This document shows, piece after piece, positions 14,593 through 21,954 of a DNA stretch of 34,532 nt. Location of the stretch: positions 1 through 34,532 of the forward strand of contig JBILOU010000020.1 of NCBI GenBank assembly GCA_044374295.1. Reading direction: 5' to 3'. This stretch comes from CAIZGX01 sp044374295. Its GTDB lineage: Bacteria; Bacteroidota; Bacteroidia; Flavobacteriales_D; Sanyastnellaceae. The notes under the pieces were generated by a model. That model had not been told where the DNA came from. It did not search any database and saw only the letters and a list, made by a program, of their open reading frames with translations. The number at the start of each line of letters is the position of its first letter. Within the stretch, counting starts at the first letter, position 1. A program made the position numbers and the translations under genes.

Positions 14593-15111
14593 TTACCAAA
14601 TTACAGATTCTTCGTTCATCCAATGTCCGTGAAGCTTTAGGGCTTGTTCCATCAAATCGCGAACACAACCATGTCCGCCGTTTTTGTTGGAAATGTAATG
14701 CGATACTTCCTTCACTTCAGGAGCTGCATCGGCCGGGCAACAAGCCAATCCGACAATTTTCAAAAGTGGTAAATCCGGAATATCATCGCCCATGTAACAC
14801 ACATCGTCGTCGTGAAAATGCCACTTCGATTTTAAATCTAAATACACTTGACGTTTGTTCGAAGAACCCAAGTGAACTTCGTGAACACCAAGTTTTTCGA
14901 AGCGAGCACGAACAGCTTCAGATCTTCCTCCGCTAATTACCGCAATGCGGAATCCGTTTTTAACTGCTAATTGAACAGCATATCCGTCACGCACATTCGC
15001 GGTGCGCATTTGCTCCCCATCAGGAAATAACCAAACAATATTGTCGGTGAAGACTCCGTCTACGTCGAAGATAAAGATCTTCGTTTTTGCTAATTTTTCT
15101 TTGTAGTTCAT
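14593..15111 (-). CDS. kdsC: KdsC-type HAD phosphatase (Kdo-8-phosphate phosphatase)
   Basis: A 172-residue HAD-superfamily protein of KdsC length. The ATG at 15111 (MNYKEKLAK) overlaps the upstream stop as ATGA, which fixes the start; the frame extends to 15162 without support. FIFDVDGVFTDN (about 14-25) gives the nucleophile Asp and the acid/base Asp, VISGGRS (about 58-64) the second motif, and GDDIPDLPLL (about 108-117) the Mg-binding motif. KdsC removes phosphate from Kdo-8-phosphate, a step in making the LPS inner-core sugar. Some Bacteroidota homologues act on other keto-sugar acids (KDN, neuraminate), so the exact sugar is uncertain. It is the second gene of the operon, next to the DUF2520 protein, a pairing familiar from other Bacteroidota. 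Confidence 0.88.
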   Translation of the reverse strand: MNYKEKLAKTKIFIFDVDGVFTDNIVWLFPDGEQMRTANVRDGYAVQLAVKNGFRIAVISGGRSEAVRARFEKLGVHEVHLGSSNKRQVYLDLKSKWHFHDDDVCYMGDDIPDLPLLKIVGLACCPADAAPEVKEVSHYISNKNGGHGCVRDLMEQALKLHGHWMNEESVIW

Positions 15112-15845
15112 TGGTATTTGTCGAGAATGTTTTTGGAAAGAAGGGAATAGATTTCCTTCCATTCAACATGATTATTCAATAATTGTTTTTGAGCTTCAAT
15201 GGTTTCTAAATCGCCACGCTGCGCCGGTCCGGTTTGAATAGCATCGGGCGCTTTCGTTTCCAACAATTCAACATGTGCTTTCAACATGGTGTAAAACAAA
15301 TCGGTTGGAAGCTGCGCTTCCTTCAACAACGATTGAGAAATGTGTTGAAGGTGATTCGTAAAGTTGTTCGAGAAAACCGCAGAGATGTGCGCGAGCTGTC
15401 TTTGTTCCCCGTTGGCGGAAATCCACTTGCCAATGGCAGGTTCAAGAAACGCTCGAACTATGGTCTCGGTCTCGGAATTCGAAAATTCATACAACAGAGG
15501 AATATTGTTGTACTTCATGAAAGTACCTTTCTTCAAGGTTTGACAAGGCCAACAAACGGCTCTGTTTTTTTGCGGAAGATTCAAGATGGAAGTACCTCCA
15601 GAAAAGTGAACCGCAATAACTTTTTCAGGAAGTTGTGCCGCTACCTCCGCAATCTGAGAATCTGGAACAGCCAACAAAACCAAGTGATAGCTGTCGTTAA
15701 TGTCGGAAAGTTGCGTCGTTGTTTTCCATGGACTTGAAACAGGAAGTTCGCGAACCACATGCAGATCAATTCGTGAATTAATTTCACGAAGAGCAGCGTT
15801 CAAGTGCCACGCTAAATTTCCATTTCCTACTAGAGCTATGCGCAT
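15108..15845 (-). CDS. Rossmann-like/DUF2520 domain protein
   Basis: A 245-residue protein starting at 15845 with MRIALVGNGNLAWHL, the GxGNxA dinucleotide-binding turn of the Rossmann-like domain. VLLAVPDSQIAEVAAQLP (about 57-74) follows, then AVHFSGGTSI. The C-terminal DUF2520 half is alpha-helical and includes the conserved HISAVFSNNFTNHL (about 152-165). The architecture resembles NADP-dependent 6-phosphogluconate or ketopantoate reductase-like enzymes, but no reaction has been settled for the family. A longer frame from 15887 is rejected: it would put the start codon on top of the divergent gene's start. It is the first gene of the ten-gene operon, with a -7 box seven bases upstream. Confidence 0.88.
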   Translation of the reverse strand: MRIALVGNGNLAWHLNAALREINSRIDLHVVRELPVSSPWKTTTQLSDINDSYHLVLLAVPDSQIAEVAAQLPEKVIAVHFSGGTSILNLPQKNRAVCWPCQTLKKGTFMKYNNIPLLYEFSNSETETIVRAFLEPAIGKWISANGEQRQLAHISAVFSNNFTNHLQHISQSLLKEAQLPTDLFYTMLKAHVELLETKAPDAIQTGPAQRGDLETIEAQKQLLNNHVEWKEIYSLLSKNILDKYQ

Positions 15846-15852
15846 ATCTCTG

Positions 15853-15860
15853 CGAAGATA
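15853..15860 (-). promoter_or_regulatory. -7 box of the ten-gene operon
   Basis: On the minus strand this reads TATCTTCG, matching TAnnTTCG/TTTG, and sits seven bases before the ATG at 15845. Transcription starting the usual few bases downstream would begin at or next to the start codon. No clear -33 TTG is seen. It is the only promoter candidate noted upstream of the operon. Confidence 0.5.
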
Positions 15861-15873
15861 AAGCGAAGAAGCG

Positions 15874-15881
15874 TACCTTTG
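15874..15881 (+). promoter_or_regulatory. -7 box of the methyltransferase operon
   Basis: TACCTTTG is a perfect TAnnTTTG and ends four bases before the ATG at 15886. It is 13 bases from the divergent -7 box at 15853-15860, so the -33 region of each promoter must overlap the other. Confidence 0.5.
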
Positions 15882-15885
15882 TTTC

Positions 15886-16770
15886 ATGACATTAACGGTT
15901 CAACTCGATACCCCTTCTCGTTGGAAGGATTATGCCCTGATAGATTGTGGCGATTTTGAAAAATTAGAGCGCTTCGGCGAATTCATTACCATACGTCCTG
16001 AACCACAGGCGGTATGGCCGAAACGCTTGTCTGACGAGGAATGGAAGAAGCGCGCACACGTGCGTTTCGTGCAAAAGGGAAGCAACATAGGCGAGTGGAC
16101 CAAGATGAAGAAGATGCCTGATCAGTGGAAAATTCAATACGAATTAATCAATGGAAAGAATTTGAACATGCGTTTGGGAATGACTTCCTTCAAGCACGTT
16201 GGAATCTTCCCAGAGCAAGCGGCCAATTGGGATTTTTCAATTACCGCCATGCAAAAGATGAAAATTGAAAAGCCGAAAGTACTGAATTTGTTCGCCTACA
16301 CAGGTGGCGCCACAGTGGCCTGCGCAACACACGGAGCCGAGGTTACGCACGTAGATAGTATTAAACAAGTAGTGACATGGGCGAATGAGAACGCACAACT
16401 CACAGGCACCAAAGACATTCGTTGGATGGTGGAAGATGCGTTGAAGTTTGTTCAACGTGAAGTGAGAAGAGGAAACAAGTACAATGGAATAATACTCGAT
16501 CCTCCGGCATTCGGACATGGACCGAAAGGAGAGAAGTGGAAGTTGGAAGAGCAGATTTCAGAATTGCTCGACGGTGTGTTGCAATTGTTAGATGCGAAAG
16601 AACATTTCTTGGTATTGAACGCCTACAGCCTCGGACTTTCTCCGTTGATTGTAGAAAATCTATTGCGTCCGTTTGCAGGAAAGAACCTGGCAATCGGAGA
16701 ACTTTATTTGAATGCTGAAAGCGGAGTACTTCTGCCATTAGGCGTGTTCGGAAGAATCTTAAAAGTTTAA
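15886..16770 (+). CDS. Class I SAM-dependent methyltransferase, RlmI-like
   Basis: A 294-residue methyltransferase. VLNLFAYTGGATVACATHGAEVTHVD (about 130-155) is the SAM-binding motif I region in the RlmI/RlmK style, and GIILDPPAFGHGPKG (about 201-215) is motif IV with the DPPAFG form. RlmI makes m5C1962 in 23S rRNA. This protein is shorter than E. coli RlmI (about 396 residues), lacks its PUA domain and shows no catalytic Cys motif after DPP. The target could therefore be rRNA or something else. Many Bacteroidota carry this short form, often annotated only as a SAM-dependent methyltransferase. It is divergent from the DUF2520 gene and followed after three bases by the M1 lipoprotein. Confidence 0.87.
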   Translation: MTLTVQLDTPSRWKDYALIDCGDFEKLERFGEFITIRPEPQAVWPKRLSDEEWKKRAHVRFVQKGSNIGEWTKMKKMPDQWKIQYELINGKNLNMRLGMTSFKHVGIFPEQAANWDFSITAMQKMKIEKPKVLNLFAYTGGATVACATHGAEVTHVDSIKQVVTWANENAQLTGTKDIRWMVEDALKFVQREVRRGNKYNGIILDPPAFGHGPKGEKWKLEEQISELLDGVLQLLDAKEHFLVLNAYSLGLSPLIVENLLRPFAGKNLAIGELYLNAESGVLLPLGVFGRILKV

Positions 16771-16773
16771 TTC

Positions 16774-18633
16774 ATGCGGAAATTAGTTTTCCTGTTCGCG
16801 GTTTGCGCAACTATAGCGTCTTGTAAAATTTCGAAAGAAGTTCCTTCAACCCCTCATTCCATAAACCCTATGACCACTTCGAAAATATTCGATCCGCATT
16901 CTGCGGCAACCTCTGACGCGCGAGTAACGCACTTGCACTGGACGGCGAATGTGAATGTTGAAACGCACGTCATTTCAGCAAATGCATCCTATGACTTTAA
17001 AGCAGAGAAGGGTGCCAAGCAAATTTCTTTCGACACGAAAGATTTAAATATCGAGTGGGTGAAGGTGAATGGAAGATTGGCACGTTACACTTTGGATGAA
17101 GAGAAGCCTTTTTTAGGTCAAGCGCTCCATGTGGAAATTCGCGACATCGATAATTTGGTGAGCATTCAATACACCACCTCTCCGAATGCAGAAGCGTTGT
17201 TGTGGGTGGAAAAGGAAAACGAATTGCCTTTTCTTTTTTCGCAGTCACAAGCCATTCTAGCAAGAACGTGGATTCCTTGTCAAGACAGTCCTTCGGTACG
17301 TTTCACCTATTCAGCCGATGTTACAGTTCCGAAAGAATTAATGGCCTTAATGTCTGCTGAAAATCCGCAAGTGAAATCACCCGACGGAAAGTATCATTTC
17401 GAAATGAAACAACGCATTCCTTCTTATCTGTTGGCTTTGGCTGTAGGAGATGTTGCGTTCAAATCGTTGAGTGAAAACACAGGTGTTTACGCAACAGCAG
17501 ATATGCTTGAGCTTGCTTTCAACGAATTTTCAGACATGCCCGGAATGGTAAAAGCAGCAGAAGATTTGTACGGCCCATATGCTTGGGAACGATACGATGT
17601 GCTCGTACTTCCTGGTGCATTTCCTTTCGGGGGAATGGAAAATCCGAGATTGACATTTGCTACGCCAACCATTTTGGCTGGAGATAAATCGTTGGTTTCG
17701 CTCATCGCGCACGAGCTAGCACACAGCTGGAGCGGGAACTTGGTGACCAATGCCACTTGGAACGACTTCTGGTTGAATGAAGGATTCACGGTGTACTTCG
17801 AACAACGCATTATGGAATCGTTATTCGGAAAAGCGAAAGCTGAAATGTTAGCCACGCTTGCACGTCAAGATTTGAATGCAACGCTTGCGGAACTTCCTGC
17901 AGAAGACACACATTTGAAGTTGGCTCTGGAAAATAGAAATCCAGACGACGGCATGAACGACATCGCCTACAACAAAGGCTATTTCTTCCTTCGAACCATA
18001 GAAGAGAAAGTGGGAAGAGAGAAATTCGACGCGTTCTTGAAGAACTACTTCCAGTCGCATGCATTCGGTGTTATGACTACCGAAGGATTCATAGACATTT
18101 TAACAACCGAACTATTAACCAAAGATCAGGCAGACGAAATTGGAATTGATCAGTGGATTTATTCAGCCGGATTGCCTGCAAATACTGCCGTTGTTCAATC
18201 GGTAGAGTTAGAGAAAGTAGATGAACTTCGTTTGAAGTGGGAAGCAGATGAGATCACGAACAAAGATCTTCCATGGAACAATTGGAGTTACCAAGAGCGT
18301 TATCGATTTTTGTCGAATGTGAATTTCAATCTGTCGCTTTCTAAAATTCAATCGTTGGACGAAAGTTTCCACATATCGAAAATTGGAAATTCAGAGGTGC
18401 TCTTCGCGTGGTTCATGTTGTCTATTCAAGCCAAGAACGAAGCGGTTTTCGCTGATCTTGCTACTTTTTTAGAAAAAGTAGGAAGAAGAAAATTCGTTGC
18501 CCCGTTGTATGAAGTCATGGAAAACAGCGGTTATCATGTGACCGCATTGAGTATTTACGCGCATTGCAGGGGTAACTACCACGCGGTGACGCAAAATACC
18601 GTTGACGAGACCTTGCATTATTTCGAGAAGTAG
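16774..18633 (+). CDS. M1 aminopeptidase, leukotriene A4 hydrolase type, lipoprotein
   Basis: A 619-residue gluzincin. The signal sequence ends in the lipobox IASC (Cys about 17), so it should be a lipoprotein. GGMENPRLTF (about 286-295) is the exopeptidase motif, HELAHSWSGNLV (about 313-324) gives the zinc-binding HExxH, and WLNEGFTVYFE about 20 residues on supplies the third zinc ligand and the LTA4H-type signature. WIPCQDSPSVRFTY (about 168-181) is typical of the N-terminal saddle. The C-terminal helical LTA4H domain (about 480-619) is complete. Bacterial members are aminopeptidases; epoxide hydrolase activity is not implied. It lies three bases after the methyltransferase gene. It belongs to a different M1 branch from the peptidase at 12773-14590. 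Confidence 0.93.
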   Translation: MRKLVFLFAVCATIASCKISKEVPSTPHSINPMTTSKIFDPHSAATSDARVTHLHWTANVNVETHVISANASYDFKAEKGAKQISFDTKDLNIEWVKVNGRLARYTLDEEKPFLGQALHVEIRDIDNLVSIQYTTSPNAEALLWVEKENELPFLFSQSQAILARTWIPCQDSPSVRFTYSADVTVPKELMALMSAENPQVKSPDGKYHFEMKQRIPSYLLALAVGDVAFKSLSENTGVYATADMLELAFNEFSDMPGMVKAAEDLYGPYAWERYDVLVLPGAFPFGGMENPRLTFATPTILAGDKSLVSLIAHELAHSWSGNLVTNATWNDFWLNEGFTVYFEQRIMESLFGKAKAEMLATLARQDLNATLAELPAEDTHLKLALENRNPDDGMNDIAYNKGYFFLRTIEEKVGREKFDAFLKNYFQSHAFGVMTTEGFIDILTTELLTKDQADEIGIDQWIYSAGLPANTAVVQSVELEKVDELRLKWEADEITNKDLPWNNWSYQERYRFLSNVNFNLSLSKIQSLDESFHISKIGNSEVLFAWFMLSIQAKNEAVFADLATFLEKVGRRKFVAPLYEVMENSGYHVTALSIYAHCRGNYHAVTQNTVDETLHYFEK

Positions 18634-18695
18634 AAACGAAATTTTTAAGTTTAATTGGAAAAGAGCGCAGCTCGTTTCAACTTAAATTACCATTC

Positions 18696-19988
18696 ATGAA
18701 GATGCGGATTGTAATAATGTTGGTGATGTCCTTTTTTTCGTTAGCGAGCATTGCGCAGCAGCGAGGGAAGGTTGTTTCGTTCAACACAAAAAAGCCAATT
18801 TCCGGTGCCGTAGTGAAATGGACCAATGGAAAGCAATTCGCGGTGACCGATGAGAATGGCGAGTTCGCCATACCAATTTCTAACAATGGATATGTCGTGC
18901 AGTCAATCGGCTATTATGATTATAAAACCACGAATTTGACCAAAGTTGTTGAATTGCTCGAGCAGATATATCAGCTGCCCGTGCTCGGAATCACCGATGC
19001 TCCCGACAGTGTTTTTGGAAGCATGAAGTACTCTGTTGGCGATTTTGTTTGGTGGAATGGTAAGTTAACCATGCTTCTTTACGAGCGCGAGAAACTAATT
19101 AAACCCGCTTACGAGAAGCGCGATCTGTGGGAAGAAGCATGGATTGCACAGATTGATTCTTTTGGAAAGATTGTCACGTCTTTTCACATCAATGAACCCG
19201 CCGAGCGTTTTCATTTGGCACCAACAGGCGCATGTTTTGTGCTGACAGAGAATTCAGTTTTTCAAATGAAGGCGGAACCTTTTTTACACCTGGACAAATT
19301 GAGTTACGAATCGTTTCGACAAGAGTTTGAACCCATTTGCGGATTCCTTAATTCGAACATTGTCTTCCACACATTCACAGAAGAGTACCCAGAATTCAGT
19401 TATTATTTGTTGAAGAAGAATAGCACCGATCCGATAGAGTTGGCGCATGTTGCCGACTCGTTAACCATGGAATTGTTCAAGTCGGAATACAAGTATATGA
19501 ACGGAAGAGCGAAGCGCATTGCATATCAATATGAATTGGATTACGGTGTCCCGAAGGAGATTGTAGCCGGACAAATGACGCAGTTCAAAGAAAGTCCGTA
19601 TTACCGAGATCCTGTGGCTAAAATTGTTCAGCACGAAAACCATTGGTCTATCTTCAATATTTCACAAAGGGAAGTGGTAAGTATTAATGCGGAAGGAGAG
19701 CAACTGAATCGTGTTGCAATGAAAGGAGATCGGAATCTTTCGAACTTGCCTTCAAAAGAGAAAATTCTGAACGTTCAATTCGATCCAGAGAAGAATGAAG
19801 TTGTTTGCTTTACGCAGCTTCGAACAGGAGAATCCACATTTAATTTGTTGAAGGAAGATGGCAGTCTCGAATTGAAAAAGAACCTTTATTGGCAGCACAT
19901 TCGCAATCCGCAAATAAAAAACGGTAGAGTGTATTACCTCTACCGTCCTTATGAAAGTCGAAACAATTGGTATCTCTACGCCGAGTAA
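18696..19988 (+). CDS. Exported protein with carboxypeptidase-regulatory-like N-terminal domain
   Basis: A 430-residue protein of unknown function. Residues 1-20 form a signal peptide (ending ASIAQQ). Residues about 22-75 look like a CarboxypepD_reg/CNA-B-type beta-sandwich: GKVVSFNTKKPISGAVVKW, then TDENGEFAIP and VQSIGYYDY, as found at the start of many Bacteroidota outer-membrane or surface proteins. The remainder has short beta-rich blocks with repeated Trp, Tyr and Phe and could be a beta-propeller; no catalytic motif stands out. No T9SS sorting domain and no lipobox are seen. It follows the M1 lipoprotein by 62 bases, which hold a weak inverted repeat (GAAACGA 18633-18639 and TCGTTTC 18672-18678). 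Its last coding bases carry the terminator of the opposing ilvE gene. Confidence 0.8.
   Translation: MKMRIVIMLVMSFFSLASIAQQRGKVVSFNTKKPISGAVVKWTNGKQFAVTDENGEFAIPISNNGYVVQSIGYYDYKTTNLTKVVELLEQIYQLPVLGITDAPDSVFGSMKYSVGDFVWWNGKLTMLLYEREKLIKPAYEKRDLWEEAWIAQIDSFGKIVTSFHINEPAERFHLAPTGACFVLTENSVFQMKAEPFLHLDKLSYESFRQEFEPICGFLNSNIVFHTFTEEYPEFSYYLLKKNSTDPIELAHVADSLTMELFKSEYKYMNGRAKRIAYQYELDYGVPKEIVAGQMTQFKESPYYRDPVAKIVQHENHWSIFNISQREVVSINAEGEQLNRVAMKGDRNLSNLPSKEKILNVQFDPEKNEVVCFTQLRTGESTFNLLKEDGSLELKKNLYWQHIRNPQIKNGRVYYLYRPYESRNNWYLYAE
19916..19946 (-). terminator. Intrinsic terminator of ilvE inside the opposing coding sequence
   Basis: A perfect nine-base stem, ACGGTAGAG (19921-19929) and CTCTACCGT (19938-19946), encloses an eight-base loop. 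On the minus strand it is followed by TTTTTATTTG. It begins 42 bases past the ilvE stop and lies within the last 24 codons of the plus-strand gene ending at 19988. Confidence 0.75.
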
Positions 19989-21056
19989 TTAAACGACGTG
20001 ATTCCAGTTGTGTGTATCCGTTTCTCTTCCGCGCTTTACGCGATCTAAGTAGGAAGAAACTTTAGGAGCGAACTCCCAAGTTGCATATTCATTCAAATTG
20101 TAATCAACACCGTCTAAACTTATCGTGCGAATAGGAGCAATGGTAGCGGCAGTTCCTGCACCGAAGGCTTCATTGATATCTCCATTACGAAGTCCCTCAA
20201 TAAGTTCAGCTACAGCAATACGTTTTTCAACCACCTCATATCCCCAGTCGCGGGCGACTTGAAGAATAGAATCGCGGGTAATTCCACTTAAAATAGAATC
20301 GGAAAGTTGCGGAGTCATAATGGTGTTTCCCTTGCGGAACATCACGTTCATGGTGCCACTTTCTTCCAAATACTCATGACTTTCAGCGTCGGTCCAAAGC
20401 AATTGGTTGTATCCTTCGTCTTGCGCTTTTTTTGTTGGAAGTAACGCAGCAGCGTAGTTTCCTGCTGCTTTCGCAGAACCGGTTCCTCCGTGAGAAGCAC
20501 GCGAGTAGTGGTGTTCGATTTTCACCTTCAATTCAGAGGTGTAATAACTTCCAACTGGACTGGTGAAAACAACAAACATATAGCTGTCGCTTGGCTTCAC
20601 ACCAACATACTCGTCAATGGCAAACATATGCGGACGAATGTATAGCGCTTCACCGTCGAGGGTAGGAACCCAGTTGCGGTCGAGTGAAATTAGTTCTTCA
20701 ACACATTTTACGAATACGTCTTCGGGTAACGTAGGCATGCACAGGCGTTCGGCGCTGTGGTTCATGCGTTTTGCGTTTTCTTCTGGACGAAAAATAAAAA
20801 CTTCATTATCGGTATTTCGGAAAGCCTTCATTCCTTCGAAAATGGCTTGTCCGTAATGTAATGAGCTAATTGCTGGAGAAAAGTGCAAGGGGCCATAGGG
20901 TTGAATAACGGGTGCTCCCCATTCTCCATTATGGTATTCCATGACTAACATGTGATCCGAAAATACTTGTCCGAATCCGAGGTTCTCCCAATTGACTTGG
21001 TGAATTCGGCTTTCAGCTACTTTACGAATCTCAATCGGTTTTTGTGTTGCTATCAT
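19989..21056 (-). CDS. ilvE: Branched-chain amino acid aminotransferase
   Basis: A 355-residue PLP enzyme of fold type IV, the long BCAT form. GPLHFSPAISSLHYGQAIFEGMKAF (about 55-79) is the family N-terminal signature. LYIRPHMFA binds substrate. GGTGSAKAAGNYAAAL (about 190-205) contains the PLP-binding Lys, and ESGTMNVMF plus LSGITRDSIL are the later signatures. It transfers the amino group between glutamate and the keto acids of leucine, isoleucine and valine. The gene is convergent with the unknown exported protein: the two stop codons abut exactly as TAATTA (19986-19991). A -7 box lies at 21092-21099 with a 35-base leader. Its terminator lies within the neighbouring coding sequence. Confidence 0.96.
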   Translation of the reverse strand: MIATQKPIEIRKVAESRIHQVNWENLGFGQVFSDHMLVMEYHNGEWGAPVIQPYGPLHFSPAISSLHYGQAIFEGMKAFRNTDNEVFIFRPEENAKRMNHSAERLCMPTLPEDVFVKCVEELISLDRNWVPTLDGEALYIRPHMFAIDEYVGVKPSDSYMFVVFTSPVGSYYTSELKVKIEHHYSRASHGGTGSAKAAGNYAAALLPTKKAQDEGYNQLLWTDAESHEYLEESGTMNVMFRKGNTIMTPQLSDSILSGITRDSILQVARDWGYEVVEKRIAVAELIEGLRNGDINEAFGAGTAATIAPIRTISLDGVDYNLNEYATWEFAPKVSSYLDRVKRGRETDTHNWNHVV

Positions 21057-21091
21057 TGAGCGTGTTGATTGATTCCCTACAAACAGGAAAC

Positions 21092-21099
21092 CAAAAATA
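21092..21099 (-). promoter_or_regulatory. Candidate -7 box for ilvE
   Basis: Read on the minus strand this is TATTTTTG, a perfect TAnnTTTG, 35 bases before the ilvE start at 21056. It lies in the 60-base gap after the response regulator stop, so ilvE can be transcribed independently of it. Confidence 0.42.
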
Positions 21100-21116
21100 A
21101 CACAAATATTCAGACT

Positions 21117-21800
21117 TTAGGCATTCACAGAGGGCGCGAACAGAAATTTGTTAGGGCTAACCAATTCTTTCTTCACAGCATACATAACAATAGCAGCGGT
21201 GTTTTTCACCCCGAGTTTCTGCATGATGTTCTTTCTGTGTGTGTTAACCGTGTGGGTGGAAAGGAAAAGCTTCTCTGCGATCTCTACGTTGGTATAGCCT
21301 TCGGCAATAAGCGTGATGACTTCATTCTCTCTGCTGCTGATAGTGGTCGGCTCGCAGTCGTATGTGGAAACGGCTAAATCTTCAATGTCAATGGCTTCTT
21401 TGCGAATGCGGTCAACGATATTTCCACAAAAGAAAACGCTACCCGCTGCAGTCTCACGCACCGAGTCTAATATCTCGTTTACATCGCAATCCTTGCGAAT
21501 GTAGCTTGCCACTCCAGCACGTAAGGCATTCACAATAGTCGCTCCGCTTTGGTCTGCCGTAAGCGCAACAATTTTTAGTTTAGGTTGAAGACGCAAGGTT
21601 TTCGTTATGGTGTCAACAGAGAATCCCGGAGCAGTAAAATCCATGAGCAGAACATCCGCTTCGAAGGAAAGGAGTAACTCGTATAAACTCTCAGAGTTTC
21701 CTGCATCGCCTATGATTTCTATGTTTTCGTAGTTCGAAAAGATGGAATGAAGTCCGGTTTGGACAATCTGACTGTTATCGGCAATGATTAATCGAATCAT
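21117..21800 (-). CDS. NarL/FixJ-family response regulator
   Basis: A 227-residue two-domain regulator. The receiver domain (about 1-120) has phospho-acceptor D54 (LLMDF), T81 and K103. The first acidic pair reads DN (D8, N9) instead of DD, a variant also met in other Bacteroidota LuxR-type regulators. The C-terminal LuxR-type helix-turn-helix (about 153-210) contains SSRENEVITLIAEGYTNVEIA and HTVNTHRKNIMQKLGV. It should bind DNA after phosphorylation by a histidine kinase. No kinase is in the window, so it is an orphan here. It is divergent from the metallophosphoesterase gene. A -7 box (TATCTTCG, minus) ends four bases before the start codon. The target genes are unknown. Confidence 0.93.
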   Translation of the reverse strand: MIRLIIADNSQIVQTGLHSIFSNYENIEIIGDAGNSESLYELLLSFEADVLLMDFTAPGFSVDTITKTLRLQPKLKIVALTADQSGATIVNALRAGVASYIRKDCDVNEILDSVRETAAGSVFFCGNIVDRIRKEAIDIEDLAVSTYDCEPTTISSRENEVITLIAEGYTNVEIAEKLFLSTHTVNTHRKNIMQKLGVKNTAAIVMYAVKKELVSPNKFLFAPSVNA

Positions 21801-21804
21801 GCCG

Positions 21805-21812
21805 CGAAGATA
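21805..21812 (-). promoter_or_regulatory. -7 box of the response regulator gene
   Basis: On the minus strand it reads TATCTTCG, identical to the box of the ten-gene operon, and ends four bases before the ATG at 21800. It predicts a leaderless or near-leaderless transcript. Confidence 0.48.
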
Positions 21813-21938
21813 TATTAAGTAAAACGATTCTAAATAAGAATTTTGGATTATTTATGACCAGACTCAGCGGTTTGTAGAAAAAGATTGAGGTAACAAGTTA
21901 TTACACGTTTAATAGAAAAGAAATTGATGCTCTCGTAC

Positions 21939-21946
21939 TAACTTTG
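21939..21946 (+). promoter_or_regulatory. -7 box of the metallophosphoesterase gene
   Basis: TAACTTTG is a perfect TAnnTTTG, followed by CCGCCGCA and then the ATG at 21955, giving an eight-base gap. The start of transcription would fall a base or two before the start codon. Confidence 0.48.
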
Positions 21947-21954
21947 CCGCCGCA

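Noticed and set aside
14591..14668. Longer M1 peptidase starting at 14668
   Set aside because: The extension overlaps kdsC and precedes a complete signal peptide that begins at 14590.
1..15845. Polysaccharide utilisation locus
   Set aside because: Glycoside hydrolases of three families are present, but no SusC/SusD pair or dedicated regulator is seen, and the beta-mannosidase belongs to a different operon from the GH5/GH31 pair.
15846..15887. DUF2520 protein starting at 15887
   Set aside because: It would overlap the divergent start codon and place 14 residues before the canonical MRIALVGNGN Rossmann start; a -7 box lies inside this stretch.
18634..18695. Terminator between the M1 lipoprotein and the next gene
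   Set aside because: The inverted arms GAAACGA/TCGTTTC are separated by about 32 bases and no T-run follows, so termination here is not supported.
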